Source: Tanypteryx hageni
Lineage: Eukaryota > Arthropoda > Insecta > Odonata > Petaluridae
Direction: 5' to 3'
Assembly: GCA_028673005.1 (NCBI GenBank)
Contig: CM054114.1
Coordinates: 16,121,516-16,185,515, forward strand
DNA length: 64,000 nt
A program made the translations under genes and the position numbers. This document shows positions 45,528 to 57,305 of the stretch, piece after piece (position 1 is the stretch's first letter; every line of letters starts with the position of its first letter). The notes under the pieces were generated by a model. It made no database searches. It was not told where the DNA came from and saw nothing but the letters and a program-made list of their open reading frames with translations.

Positions 45528-45755
45528 GTGGAGGTCCTGAACGTGTCTCCGGCGGGAGGCGAAGCTGATGCGGGGGAGGAGGGGGGCGGAGGGGGAGTGA
45601 GGGTGGCGGACGTAAACGCCACACCCTCGAGCGCCGCGGCGAAGGGCGACGCGGGGGAAGGGGAGGGCGTGGAGGTTTCGCAGCCTCCCGCTTCGGCGTC
45701 CAGCGTTGCCAACTTATTGGAATTTCTACTTGATCTGGTAGATCTGCTAGAATGA
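45528..45755 (+). CDS. Terminal coding exon of the membrane-protein gene (copy B)
   Basis: Identical in reading to the copy A exon: a polypyrimidine-rich acceptor, a phase-0 start at VEVLNVSPAGG, a Gly/Glu/Ala/Val-rich tail and TGA at 45753-45755. The exons at 37690, 38066, 40893 and 41237 lie upstream on the same strand and end in phase 0, so they splice into this exon without a stop. The last 18 codons come from the inserted element (45700-48048). The gene product would be a single-pass membrane protein with a disordered acidic cytoplasmic tail; its function is unknown. Whether both copies are expressed cannot be told. Confidence 0.6.
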   Translation: MEVLNVSPAGGEADAGEEGGGGGVRVADVNATPSSAAAKGDAGEGEGVEVSQPPASASSVANLLEFLLDLVDLLE

Positions 45756-47713
45756 GCCTACCATCTGGTGAGCAAATATTCCATCTAGTGGTATATTAGA
45801 ATTTCTGGCGATATCAATGAAAATTTTAAAGTTTTTCTAGTAGTTTTTAAAAGTTGCCCTTTTTCTACGTGCCATAAAAATTTATATAAAGATTTTCGTA
45901 TATTTTTATGCAATACAACTTTATTACCAAATAAGCTGTAGTAAAGGCCCCCAGTGAGACTCAGACAGGTCCGAGCCACATCCAGATTTTGAGGCTCCTC
46001 ACCGTAATAAATATAAAAATATTAGGCATTATGTAGCCCGCTTTGGCGGTCGGGGTTCGCTGAATGGTTACAGCGGATTACACTGGGGGTAGGAGGTTCA
46101 AGCTTGCATTACGTAGCACTCTTTCATAAAATATTCTGACCTCCTAAGGAAAAGATATGATCCGCAAAAATATGTTGCCGACATTGCTTTCCACCAAGCC
46201 AATAATGCAAAGCACATTCAAATGGCCCTCTAGAGAAATTCTTTTAAAAAGTGAGTGCAAGATGAAAAATTCTCTGCGTTGCGTAAGAGGAGAGGTTGGG
46301 ATCCAATTGAGGGATTAAAATCGTTTATTAAAAACTGGGGAACTTGTGTCACATAATACTTGGATGTCATGCAAATAATGTAATCGTATTGTACATTTGT
46401 TTTTGGCATGTCCTGTAATACATTCATTATTGATATTTCGATGAATAAAAAGATGAATAAATAAAATTACCTATAAGCTAATAAAATATTTGAATAATCT
46501 TTATTTATGAAATGCTCTTCTAGCTTTTGTTTATGCAAATAGATTAATTATCGATTATAAATCAAACTGTAAGTTACATTCGATGTCAATTCATCTTTTT
46601 TGAAAGAAAGAAGAAAAAGAGCCCTATTTCGATGAGGCCCCCAGATAGTGCCTGTGCATAAATCCATCTTTGAACTACTGCCAAAATTTGGGGCCCCTTC
46701 AAGCTTGAGGCTCTGGCCAAATGCCCCCCCCCACCCTTTTCATAGGGCCGGCCTATAGTTATATTGCACCAGATAACCTTCCACGACCGATATAGCTGAT
46801 GTAACGGTGGCCATAAAAAATTTAGTTTAAATAGCGCCGGTATTTTTTATAACATTCCATTCTATATAAATACCAAATTAAGGTAATTAACAAATTGTTT
46901 TAATATCAACGGTGAAAGTTTTGTATTGCATACATTACTCATGGCAAAATAGCTAAGTGAAGCTCTATTCTACTTACGTACATACAGACTTATGATACAT
47001 ATCTGTAATGTAATTTTTGTTTTGTTGTATTATGCTGTATCACAATGACAGTGTGTAATTACTCCATTAATATTCATCCATAGATAGCTAAACCTATATT
47101 CATACAGAAATGTAGACTTGTTAGTTTAAACGATCCTCAGCTCAAATTATGGCCTGTATAGAAACTGAACAAACTTTATATGAAGATATAGATTTCATTA
47201 TACCATAATGTCATGATAAGAAGACATTAATTTTTAAAATCTAAATTAACGATTATGAAACAATGTGATTTTTTTAGATTTTAAAGATTTCAGAATTTTC
47301 ATTTAGTATTATAGTTAATAATAATAATAATAAATTTATTAACTCTGTAGGTCTCGAATAGGCATAGAGCAGGTACATAACCGCTATAGTACATCGCTAC
47401 AGAATTAAAACAGTTGATGAACTTAGAAATTCTTGAACACTATAAAAATTATTGTTTAACAATAAACATTTGAATCTTTTTCTAATGATAGGAATACTTG
47501 AAGAACATTTAATATTACAAGGTAACTTGTTATATGCCACTGAGGCGGCATTTTTGATAGCCTGTAATCCTTGATATGAACATAATTTTTGTGTCCTGTA
47601 TTATAATTGTAAAGGTTCTGATTAAATTGGAACAGTGCAGAGTTTTGTTTTACAAATATAGAACAATTAATAAATACATACAACCATATACATACACACA
47701 CACAAACACACAC

Positions 47714-47780
<67 letters not shown>

Positions 47781-48048
47781 ATATTTTGGTTATGACTAAA
47801 GAAATTTACGTGGTTTACAAGGAGAGCTTTAATGGCTGCCTTTTTCAGGAAGAATACTTTATTGGCATATCTATCATGACCCCAAAAGAATATTACATAC
47901 GACAAATAAGAATGAATGTTGGCATAATATAACAATTTTAACATTTCAATATTTGACAGTTTTGAATAATTTATTTAGCATAAAATTTACAGTAGATAAT
48001 TTTTACTTTCTCCAATGACAGTGCTTGTATGAAAGTTGGCAACGCTGG
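45700..48048. mobile_element. Insertion in the coding exon (copy B)
   Basis: Same inverse 16-mer ends as in copy A (ccagcgttgccaactt, aagttggcaacgctgg). Contains the SINE segment at 46039-46139, the LINE 3' end on the minus strand at about 47318-48020 with its (TTA)n tail, and the compound microsatellite at 47683-47778. In copy B the LINE frame happens to be open across the microsatellite (47456-47944), giving Tyr-Ile and Val-Cys runs, but this is not a functional gene. Confidence 0.55.
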
Positions 48049-48139
48049 TCACTAAGGCCCACGTGTCTCCCCACCCCCAGCAGCTAACCAGTGGCCCTCA
48101 GCAATCCGATAGACAGTGGGGCTGCTTTATTAACGGATT

Positions 48140-48350
48140 CTCTATTTAAGGAGCTGAATAAGGTAAAATTATCAATCAAACATGTGTGAATGCCTGCGAT
48201 AAAATATAGTACAAAGTAATTGGTTGCTATTCTGTTGGGAAGCAATTACATCATTTCTTCTCTGCTTCTACAAAATCATGCAATGTGGTGAAAAAGTACA
48301 ATATGATTCTGAAATGACATTAAAATGCAATAACAAATAGTTGCAGAGAA
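48140..48350 (+). pseudogene. hAT DUF4371-type fragment (copy B, internally deleted)
   Basis: Counterpart of 29300-29680. The segment from the SNM block to just before VVNACD is missing (junction near 48181, catgtgtgaatgcc), leaving only the flanks. Confidence 0.55.
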
Positions 48351-49879
48351 ATGATGCTATGAAATAGTCAAGTAGTGGAGATGAAATTTCTTAATTATGA
48401 ATGAAATGTGTGTGTGTAGTTCTGGCTAATCAACCTCTTCTTGGATTATTATAGCCATAGCTCCTTCCACACTGAAAACACTCACAGAGAAGAAGAGAAT
48501 CCCAGTGCAGGCTTCTCAAACCACACAAACAGGAGGCCGGACGACCTAGGAAAAAATCCTACTTTCGCAGGATTCAGGCCCGCTGTTTTTCTTTGGGGAA
48601 TCTTATTTCAAGTACTTTACTACCAATTTTGAAAATGTTCATTTTATTTTGTAATGGCCTTTTGCCTGTGAATTAATAAATAATAATAAATCTTTTATTG
48701 CAGGTTCAGAATGTCACAATTAATTTTATAACAAAAATTTCATTGTTGAGGAGCGACAGCTAAGATATTATTATGAATTCTCCTTAAATAGAAGGTTAAT
48801 GGGGTAATCCATCACTGAAATATTAAACATTCACGATGTACAGGGATGCTTGAACTCCAGGGAATTTCAATCTCATACCTGAATGAATAATGCTAAGACC
48901 ACAGAGGCCAACACGTTGTCTTTCAACTGAATATCCAGGAGAATTGCAAGTCAACTTTTGAGAACCTGCTCTAAATATGATTTCAAAGAATCTCCAAGCA
49001 GACCAAATGTTAGTGTTGCTGCTATGCTTGAACAAGCCTCGCTAAATTTACTTATATCTTTATGTTAAAAACTTAAAATTGTGTTTTTGGTAGCATACAG
49101 TGCAGTCATTACCTAAGTTCTAGCCACCTGTGGTTCAGAAACATCTAGTTTGAAATGCCTCCATACTTAAACTTACCTGGTCAGAGAGGTGGATTGTATT
49201 TAATGTGACTGAAAGACAGCGAAATTCTGTCACACTGAAAGAATAAATAAATGAATTAAATATCCAATACCCTGTCTTTTATTCAATTTTACTGTTTCTT
49301 GAATGCTGATATTTTCTATACCTGCATTACACTTACATTTAAATAGAATTAAGGATTTTGTAGCTTTTAACTATAATTAACGAGCTGTATACATTATTTG
49401 TCTGACGAAATTCAGTAAATAATTAAAAACTGGTTATGCAGAAGCATTTCGTCTTTTTAATAATATAATCGTTTTAGCATTCAGTGGTTTTTTATTGTTT
49501 GGTTTTACAATTCTTTTCAGGTCTGAATAATTTGGATATTGTAACAGTGTTGCCTTTCCAAAACTTTAAACATCTGTAGAATCGGAAAGAAAAATCTGTA
49601 GAATTATCTGTTAAAGGAATATTTATGGTCAAAATTCCATTTTAAATATGTAAATTTAGGAAAAACTAAACACGGTTATTTTACTCGATTTACTAAAGGA
49701 ATAAATGTTTTTTATGATAATAATTATTTATTAATGAAAAATGAAATACCTCTGTTAGGAATATATAATGCAACTAGGTATGGCAATAACAGAAAATTGC
49801 TCAACCCTAAATGAAAAATACTTAAATCGATAAAATATTTTTATGAATACATAAACGAAATATTTTATTTTCCTCTAAC

Positions 49880-50790
49880 CTACTACTATGAGATTTAGGA
49901 CTAAACTTAACATTTATATTTCTCTCCTGCCTTGTTCGCTCTCTTCAACAGCGACTTTCTTGCATTAAAATTATAATTCATTATGAATTGTTTTGTTAAT
50001 ATTAAACCTGCGGAGGTTTCCATTGATAGTCTGTTTCTTGTTTCATCTTTCATTGTGTAAATTTCTGAGAATACGCAACTGCAGCACTCTAATAAGGAAA
50101 GCATAATAACATTGCCATAAATTTAAATAGCTTAGGAAAAATTTCTTCATCGTCTATTTGCTTCATTTCTACTACTTTACTATACTTTAGGTCTCATAAT
50201 GTAATTTACTTCTAAAGTCTTTAACCTGTTTCTTTGCTGTCTCCATTCACTATCAGTCATTTGAATTTCTGAAGAAGGCAAATGTTCAAAGGTTAAAATA
50301 AGATTAATTAGGGAATCTACTTGTTTTTTAAACACCTCTTTAGAACAGCATTTGTAGGGATGTTGAAGCCACTGATTCAAATTCAAATCTTTTTTGAAAA
50401 TTTGGGAAGCACTCACAATTAGAAACTCCAAAGAGCTATTTAGAAAGTTTCTAATTTCTCCAAGGTCAATATTAGTTGAATTTCTAAGCACAATTTAAAT
50501 TTTATTCCAAGATATAATTCCTCCATTGGCTTAATATTATCATCATCTCTATGTCTAATACCTTTTAAGGGATTAATTTGAGGTAATCTTATTTCATATA
50601 TAAAAGCAAATATTTCAAAAAATCTGATGTGGCAACCACATTACTTTGACCATGATTAATATTTCTAAAAATTCCAAACAGGTTAAATGATAATGAATTT
50701 TTTAACGAACTGCGAGAAATTTTTAAGGCTTCACAATGAACACAAATAGATTGATACCATAGCATTCTGACACTGGATATAGCCAGGAAT
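49880..50790 (-). pseudogene. hAT transposase C-terminal remnant (copy B)
   Basis: The frame at 50104-49907 reads LLECCSCVFSEIYTMKDETR then NRLSMETSAGLILTKQ, a recognisable hATC dimerisation domain tail. The upstream frame at 50491-50180 (SSLEFLIVSASQIFKKDLNL...) is the same as in copy A. It is broken into at least two frames. Confidence 0.6.
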
Positions 50791-51429
50791 CTCCAACAAT
50801 TGAGAAAATTAAAAGGAGCGTTAGTAAGACATAACTAACGTCAATTGTTAGCAATAATCACCAGTAGGTGGTGTGGTTGTGGCAGCTATAACATATGGTT
50901 TTTAAAAATGTTTCAAATAAATGTTTTAGAATATTCAATATCCTGCAACGTTCAAATAGCCGTACATATACCCATAGATATAAAATTTACAAAAATATGA
51001 CAGTTTATATTTATCATAGCTTTCACTCTGTTAAAACCTAATACAACAATGCATTTTATATTGCACTTCACATACACATAATATTTAAAAAATGAAAGTT
51101 ATCAATTAAAATCATTTTATAAATACACCTAAACATGCTTATATTTCAAAGTCAAATAAAAACCTTAATTTCCTTTTATATACTTGGAGAGATCTGAACA
51201 AATCTACTGTAGACTAGCCTTCCAACACTTGTAATAGGTGAATTAATAGTGTAATTATTTCTATGATAACCTAGATGGCATGGCACAAAAAGCTTATTGA
51301 GTGAGCAGGGATCCTTAAATTTATAAGCGATAATAAATTACGGCAATCAAATGTATTATTAATTATTTTGTATAAAAATTTAGGCCGGTTCTGTACCTTC
51401 CACTAGAAAGTGAAGTTAAATTAAAATGA

Positions 51430-52575
51430 GCTGTGTGTGGTTGTTTCCATGAAAACTAATCTTGATGCTCTGGAAAGAATTGATAAGGGTGAGTCAGTAA
51501 GACAATTTCTGTGAAATTAGGTGTTGGAGCGACTACAGTAAAAGACTTGAAAAAATCACATGAATCTAGAAGGATTTTGCAGCCAGATTGCAACACAAGT
51601 GTCTTTATCTTCCCATTCAACATTAAAGGTCATATTATTACCAGCGAATGTAACATCCTTAATTCAGCCTATGGATCAAGGGGTTTTAGAAAGCTTAAAA
51701 AGAAGATACAGGCGAAAATTTCTGATTTCAGTTTTGAAAAAAATAGAAGATAAAAATATGGGTATAATGGAATCCTTGAAAGACATCTGCATCAAAGATG
51801 TTGTTTATAACTTAGCACAATCATGGAACAAAATCCAAGAGTTCAACATTTACCAAATCTTGAAGAAAACTTTGCCTTGAGTATGATATCGATGTTAAAA
51901 ATGAATAAAGTCTATTAAGTGATGCAAGGCAAATTGAAGGTTCTGAAGATATACAGCAAGAAGACAATAAGCAATGGATTCAAGGTGACTATTTATTGGA
52001 GAATGAAATTATGAAGGATGCAGAAATCATACAGGCCGTGATGGAAACAGAAGAATAAAAGTTTGAAGAGGAAGAAGAACTAAATAAGAGCCAAAAACAC
52101 CTCATACAGCAGCTAAGGATGCCCTAGATGTAGTTTTGTATTACATTGAACTAGAGTCTGATTCAACTGTTAACGATGTCATGCTTATAAAAAATCCATT
52201 CAGTTAAACAACACGTTACTTCATCTAAACAACTGAAATTTTTTTATTTTTTTAAATGAATGACATATAACATTTGTATCTGTATTGTCTTAATATATTT
52301 CAAGTGAAAAAAAATTCATAAAATACAGATTGTGTATATGTATTTTCTATTGGAAAATTTTAGATTCTTAAAATAAATGACTTATAACATGACATTTGTA
52401 TCTGAATGTTCTTAATATATTTCAAGTATGTAAAAATAAATGCATCCTTCCTCCACATTTGCAAGGCAACTGAGAACGCCCTGCCCTCCGAGTTTATATA
52501 ATTCCTGCATGGGTGCAGCACTAAACAGACATTGAAAAGTAACACGGCCACTTTACCAGACATGGCCACTTTACC
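51430..52575 (+). pseudogene. Tigger transposase, internally deleted (copy B)
   Basis: Same element as 32440-34205, but after the HTH (LGVGATTVKDLKK) the sequence jumps near 51628 to LPANVTSLIQPMDQGVLESL. This removes the first two catalytic Asp motifs and the region between them. The tail and the right terminus (gccactttacca repeats near 52545-52575) remain. Confidence 0.75.
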
Positions 52576-52686
52576 ATGCCTTCCCCTACTTATTATTGGT
52601 CTTTACAAATGATTTACTATTTGCTTCATGGACAGGAATCATGAAATTATCCTTCCAAACATCTAGAAATGGCCATCATTAAGTGA

Positions 52687-52947
52687 CTAATTAAAAAATA
52701 TAATAAGAGGATAAGTTAAAAAGTTAGAGCAGCTCTTCAGCAAGAGAGGAGGCCCAGTGCCCTTATTTACATCAAGCATACTAAAGGCATTAAGAACACT
52801 TAATTGAGTCACACCACAAGAGTGTAAATTAACTGTATGAGAATACTGGTATTGTGGTATTATGTTACTTGGAGTAGAATATACGCTGGAAAGATGTTCA
52901 ACAAAGGGATTAGCAGATTCCTGAAATGAACATAATTCCACAATTTA
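52687..52947 (-). pseudogene. LINE RT-start fragment (copy B)
   Basis: Counterpart of 34314-34577. It reads SMLDVNKGTGPP with LLKSCSNF; the copy A reading has KSTGPP. The upstream endonuclease part present at copy A is absent here. Confidence 0.7.
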
Positions 52948-53261
52948 CTTTTTTACGAATAGCGTAACCAGAGGAGTAATGGGTGAGAATAGAAAGAACA
53001 ATTTAAATTTAAATAGTTTTATTGCAGAAGAAATATTGTACATATTTACATATAACAGATATGAAATGGAATTGAACCACATAGATAAATTATTGTTCAA
53101 TAAATATAGGAAACATGCACACATTGAAAAAATATTACAGTAGAATGCATGTAACAGACGAAAGAATAATTTTGAAGCAAGGCAGATCATGCTTAAAAAA
53201 GCAACATATTATAGCTGCAGAAGCTAGCCACCAGACAAACATCATAACAGTAATAAAGAAA
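52948..53261. other. No gene recognised
   Basis: AT-rich sequence between the right edge of duplication B and the 691-bp repeat. Confidence 0.35.
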
Positions 53262-53952
53262 CAGTGACATAATGGGACTATCAAATAAATCGGGGTTCCC
53301 TGCCCTTGCAACTCATTCTCGGCACCTGGAATGATAACATTACAGAATTATTAACACTTCAACATATGCATCAAATACAACTTTGCTCCTAAAGAGTCTA
53401 AAGTGAAGATATGCATCACATGAAAACAAGCCATAGTGAAGTATCTCGTTAAATGGTTACTATTATTAAAGTAGAAAATCCTGAGATACATATCTAACTA
53501 CAGTAATAACTCGATATGCGAATAATCTGTACACTAAATATCGGCTCAACAAAGTGTTGACCTTTTTACTACAGGTAGTCCACGATATACTCGCCCTATC
53601 TCGAAACGAGAGGTTTCAAGTTACAAATTGCAATCCCATAACAATGATAATTTTTATTCATCCCAGGACATATACATATATGTATAGGATGTCAAATTGG
53701 CTATACTTATTATGTAATAGATATAAGGCCACAGCCTTTTTTAGGAATAAACAAACACATCCGAGAGAACGTTCTCAGCCACTTATTTAAAGGATCAAAA
53801 ATAACAACTAAGCTAAGTTGGGCGGTAGAACAAGGTTCGTGTGTTCCAAATTGCAATCTGGATATAATTCCCCCAAAGTAAACACAACCATAGTAAGATT
53901 AATCTCAAAAAGAAACGTAACTCATTCTTTATATTTCTCGGTATGTAATATT
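53262..53952 (+). repeat. 691-bp direct repeat, copy 1
   Basis: Nearly identical to 55872-56562 at offset 2610, with only scattered differences. From about 53501 it contains the left ~450 bp of the pogo-like MITE that is complete only at the second copy (56111-56685). Its right edge truncates that MITE and is followed by catctacatctacatt, the start of another repeat. Confidence 0.9.
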
Positions 53953-54060
53953 CATCTACATCTACATTATACCCTGCAAGTCACCTTTTCGGTGGATGGC
54001 AGGGGGTGCAGTGCACCAAGGTTCCTAGTACTAATGCTACACATTTCTGCCAAATTATAA
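53953..54060. repeat. Possible LINE/SINE-derived segment
   Basis: catctacatctacatt, then ataccctgcaagtcacctt and ggatggcagggggtgc, resembles a very common insect interspersed repeat. The assignment is from memory only. Confidence 0.3.
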
Positions 54061-55871
54061 AGTTGTGGTACTTCTAGAAGTGAAATAATATTTTTCCAAT
54101 TGTTTAAATTTTAAACATTTTTAACGCCTGCCGCAATATGTTTATGGAGAGATTCAAATGTTTATTTGAGCAAATGTACTACTCTGTATATATCCTGAAA
54201 ATTTCAACTTCCTGGCTCATCCCGTAATGTCTAAACAGTTATCTATTTGTTTAAACTTTAGGAATTTTTAACTGCCAAACAAATGAAAATATCAAAATTT
54301 GAGTAATCGCAATTTCGTTTTTTTACGAATTCTACTTTTAAAAATAAATTCAACTCCGTAACACATGCGGAAACATAAACCTTGAAAATTTGTCTGAACA
54401 ATTGCGAATTTTTAGCGTCCGAATTGTTGTACTTTTTCAAGATTTTCCATAAGGTCCACTCTTATAGAGAGAGAGAGAGATACAGAGAATGTGTGAGGGC
54501 TAGATATATACTGGTCTTTATTAATGCAACATTAATTTAGGAAGTCTGTTTCCAGAGAAGGAGAGAGGGGGAGAGGGATAGAGAATGGGAGGGAGGAGGA
54601 TGGGGAAAGGAATAGAAAAAAAGATAAATAATGGGAAATACATTAAATTTAATACTCATTCCACGCATACCCTTCTTATTTGACGGACACATACGCTAGT
54701 TATAAAATATTATAAAAAATCGTGTCTCCGGATGTCCGACCATCAAAGTAAAATGGCGAATTTCTACGGAAAAATGTCTCCAACCACCAAGATATGATAA
54801 ATAACAAAATTATTTTCTATTATTTGTTATCCTCCAATTAAATAACTTGAGAACTACAATAATAATTATTTAAGTGCACTTTAAAATTACTTAAAATCTA
54901 GGTATGAATTCGGGATTTCAACCCTGGTTCGAAAAAAGGATATTTCTGGTTTTTCGACCAGAAAACTTTTCCCGTAGGGAGTGACGCAGTAGGTGGCGCG
55001 AAATTGAAGGACGTGGTAGTTGCGTTTTTTGTTTATACAAATTTCTTTCGTATAGCGTTGCAATTGCTGCATTTTATTATAATAAAGTGAACATTTAATT
55101 TGATAATCTTGTATTGAACGGACGTCATCGTGGTTCCTTGAGAGGCGAGAAATAAAACGACGTAGTGTATTGTTTCTTATAGACATTTAGTTTTACGGCG
55201 TTTACTCTACTTCGGGCACCCATTCTCCGCCGGCAACGAGAGGATGAAATTCATTTAAGATTAAATAAAACAACAAAATATCTGTCGAACTGGAGATTGA
55301 AGTCGTACTGGATGTCTGCAGGGCCCTCTCTAAATGAATGTCACCCTCTTTTTACCAGCGGAGATTGGGTAACCGAAGCAGAGCAAACCAACCCAACCCG
55401 GTTGGAGAAATCCACGTAGTTCAAAGCAACCTCCAGATAATTCAAAGAAACCATCACGTAGTTCCATTTCTCATCAGCTACGGCGCCACTCCCTATGAGA
55501 AAAATTTGCGGGTAGATAACCCACAAGTACCAAAAACTCTTTTATTTTCATGCCGTCTAATTTCAAATATTGGCCGAATCTGACCAAAATTGTCGTTTTA
55601 ACCGCAAAATTACAAGATTTTTGAAACGAAATTTCGGTAGCACCAATAACCTGATTTTTCACGATTACGTTACTACCGGCTGGAAGGAGGGGCGGGAGGT
55701 GTGTTAGCTGCGTGCGCATGCGGCACATTGTAGTGGGAGTGGAAGAATAGTAATGGCAAACGGGGAAATAGAGGTGTGGGGAATACAAGAATACCGGGTT
55801 ATGGCGAGAGAAAAAAAAGACTTGAAAGCAGCAGAAAATGTTAGTGTTTCGCACAAATATACCCCTTTGTT
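54061..55871. other. Low-complexity GA tract and weak inverted repeat, no gene
   Basis: GA-rich blocks occur at 54462-54485 and 54550-54600. The segments 54950-54990 (cccgtagggagtgac) and 55480-55510 (gcgccactccctatgag) are weakly inverse, which suggests a decayed TIR element spanning about 54900-55560. The frames at 54887-55186 (-) and 55338-55583 (+) are the two arms of it rather than genes. Confidence 0.35.
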
Positions 55872-56562
55872 CAGTAACATAATGGGCATATCAAATAAAG
55901 CGGGGTTCCCTGCCCTTGCAACCCATTCTCGGCACCTGGAATTATAACATTACAGAATTATTAACACTTCAACATATGCATCAAATACAACTTTGCTCCT
56001 AAAGAGTCTAAAGTGAAGATATGCATCACATGAAAACAAGCCATAGTGAAGTATCTCGTTAAATGGTTACTATTATTAAAGTAAAAAATCCTGAGATACA
56101 TATCTAACTACAGTAATAACTCGATATGCGAATAATCTGTACACTAAATATCGGCTCAACAAAGTGTTGACCTTTTTACTACAGGTAGTCCACGATATAC
56201 TCGCCCTATCTCGAAACGAGAGGTTTCAAGTTACAAATTGCAATCCCATAACAATGATAATTTTTATTCATCCCAGGACATATACATATATGTATAGGAT
56301 GTCAAATTGGCTATACTTATTATGTAATAGATATAAGGCCACAGCCTTTTTTAGGAATAAACAAACACATCCGAGAGAACGTTCTCAGCCACTTATTTAA
56401 AGGATCAAAAATAACTACTAAGCTAAGTTGGGCAGGAGAACAAGGTTCATGTGTTCCAAATTGCAATCTGGATATAATTCCCCCAAAGTAAACACAACCA
56501 TAGTAAGATTAATCTCAAAAAGAAACGTAACTCATTCTTTATATTTCTCGGTACGTAATATT
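55872..56562 (+). repeat. 691-bp direct repeat, copy 2
   Basis: See 53262-53952. Here the embedded MITE is complete, running past the repeat edge to 56685, so copy 2 is the likely source. Confidence 0.9.
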
Positions 56563-56685
56563 ATTACACAATATGTAGTACTGTAAGTCATAAAATATAG
56601 AAGTACATTAATTAATAGATATATTGTTTCAATACACGAAAGTAACTCACGGAGCGCTTCTACTTCGTATATCGAGGTATTACTG
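56111..56685. mobile_element. Pogo/Tigger-like MITE, 575 bp
   Basis: Preceded by TA. The ends cagtaataactcgatatgcg and the inverse of cagtaatacctcgatatacg (56666-56685) are TIRs. A second, offset motif pair 'gtagtccacgatatactcg' lies inside. The CAG...CTG ends and TA target fit Tc1/mariner/pogo. Confidence 0.7.
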
Positions 56686-57265
56686 CATATAATTTTGTCG
56701 ACTTTCAAAAATATTTTTACAAATATAGCTCATAGTACTTACGTAGATTCCGTGCGAGGAAACGAATGTAATTTCAACTTTAGATCTCCGCTCGTTCCCC
56801 TCGTATGTTTGCAGTTTAGTGCGTAGCACTTACGTGCATGCACTATCTTCTCTGCTTGATTCATTTTAGCAAGCTAGTGGAAACGTTGCAACGTACAGAA
56901 AATAACTTAATTAACACACACAAAGAATCACATGTATCACCAGCATATATGAAGTTGTTAACCATTCATTCATATACTCCTAAAAAATAACTTTTTCCCA
57001 AGATTTCCCGTAATGGCGGATAAACTTTCAGTTACGCAGTTACCTAGTTCAACCGTTGCAACTTCTCAACATGATCACTTCAAATTCGGCTTGGCGCTCA
57101 CTCATTGGTTGCCTTGCCAGTCAAAGTAGAGCGACGGCAGCGCTCAAGAACGCGAACTTGATGTATCCGACGAGAACCAAATCGCCCCATAAGAGTTCAC
57201 TCCCCATGGTTTGGGGTTCTCGTTTTACAGTTCGAGTGACCTTCCCAAAACTATTAACCAACATA
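56686..57265. other. No gene recognised
   Basis: AT-rich flank up to the 3' tail of the LINE. Confidence 0.4.
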
Positions 57266-57305
57266 TTCATCATCATCATGAGGTGTTCTGCCTCTAGGCA
57301 GGTCC

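Larger units (their letters stand above)
44012..52947 (+). repeat. Large segmental duplication, copy B
   Basis: Direct copy of 25218-34577. It starts at gtgataatac (44012), where copy A has the hAT target site, and ends at about 52947, after which the LINE reading frame continued in copy A is replaced by unrelated sequence. B-specific changes: a shorter CA and longer TA microsatellite, loss of ~120 bp of the DUF4371 hAT piece, a 24-bp insertion at 48521, an extra ~280 bp at 49170-49440, and a ~600-bp deletion within the Tigger gene at about 51630. Confidence 0.95.

Noticed and set aside
47456..47944. 162-codon frame with Tyr-Ile and Val-Cys repeats as a novel protein
   Set aside because: It is a decayed LINE RT tail whose frame happens to stay open across a TA/CA microsatellite; copy A shows it interrupted.
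53262..56562. 691-bp direct repeats as LTRs of a retrotransposon
   Set aside because: No TG...CA ends, no primer-binding site or polypurine tract seen, no gag/pol in the 1.9 kb between them, and a MITE straddles the copy 2 edge.
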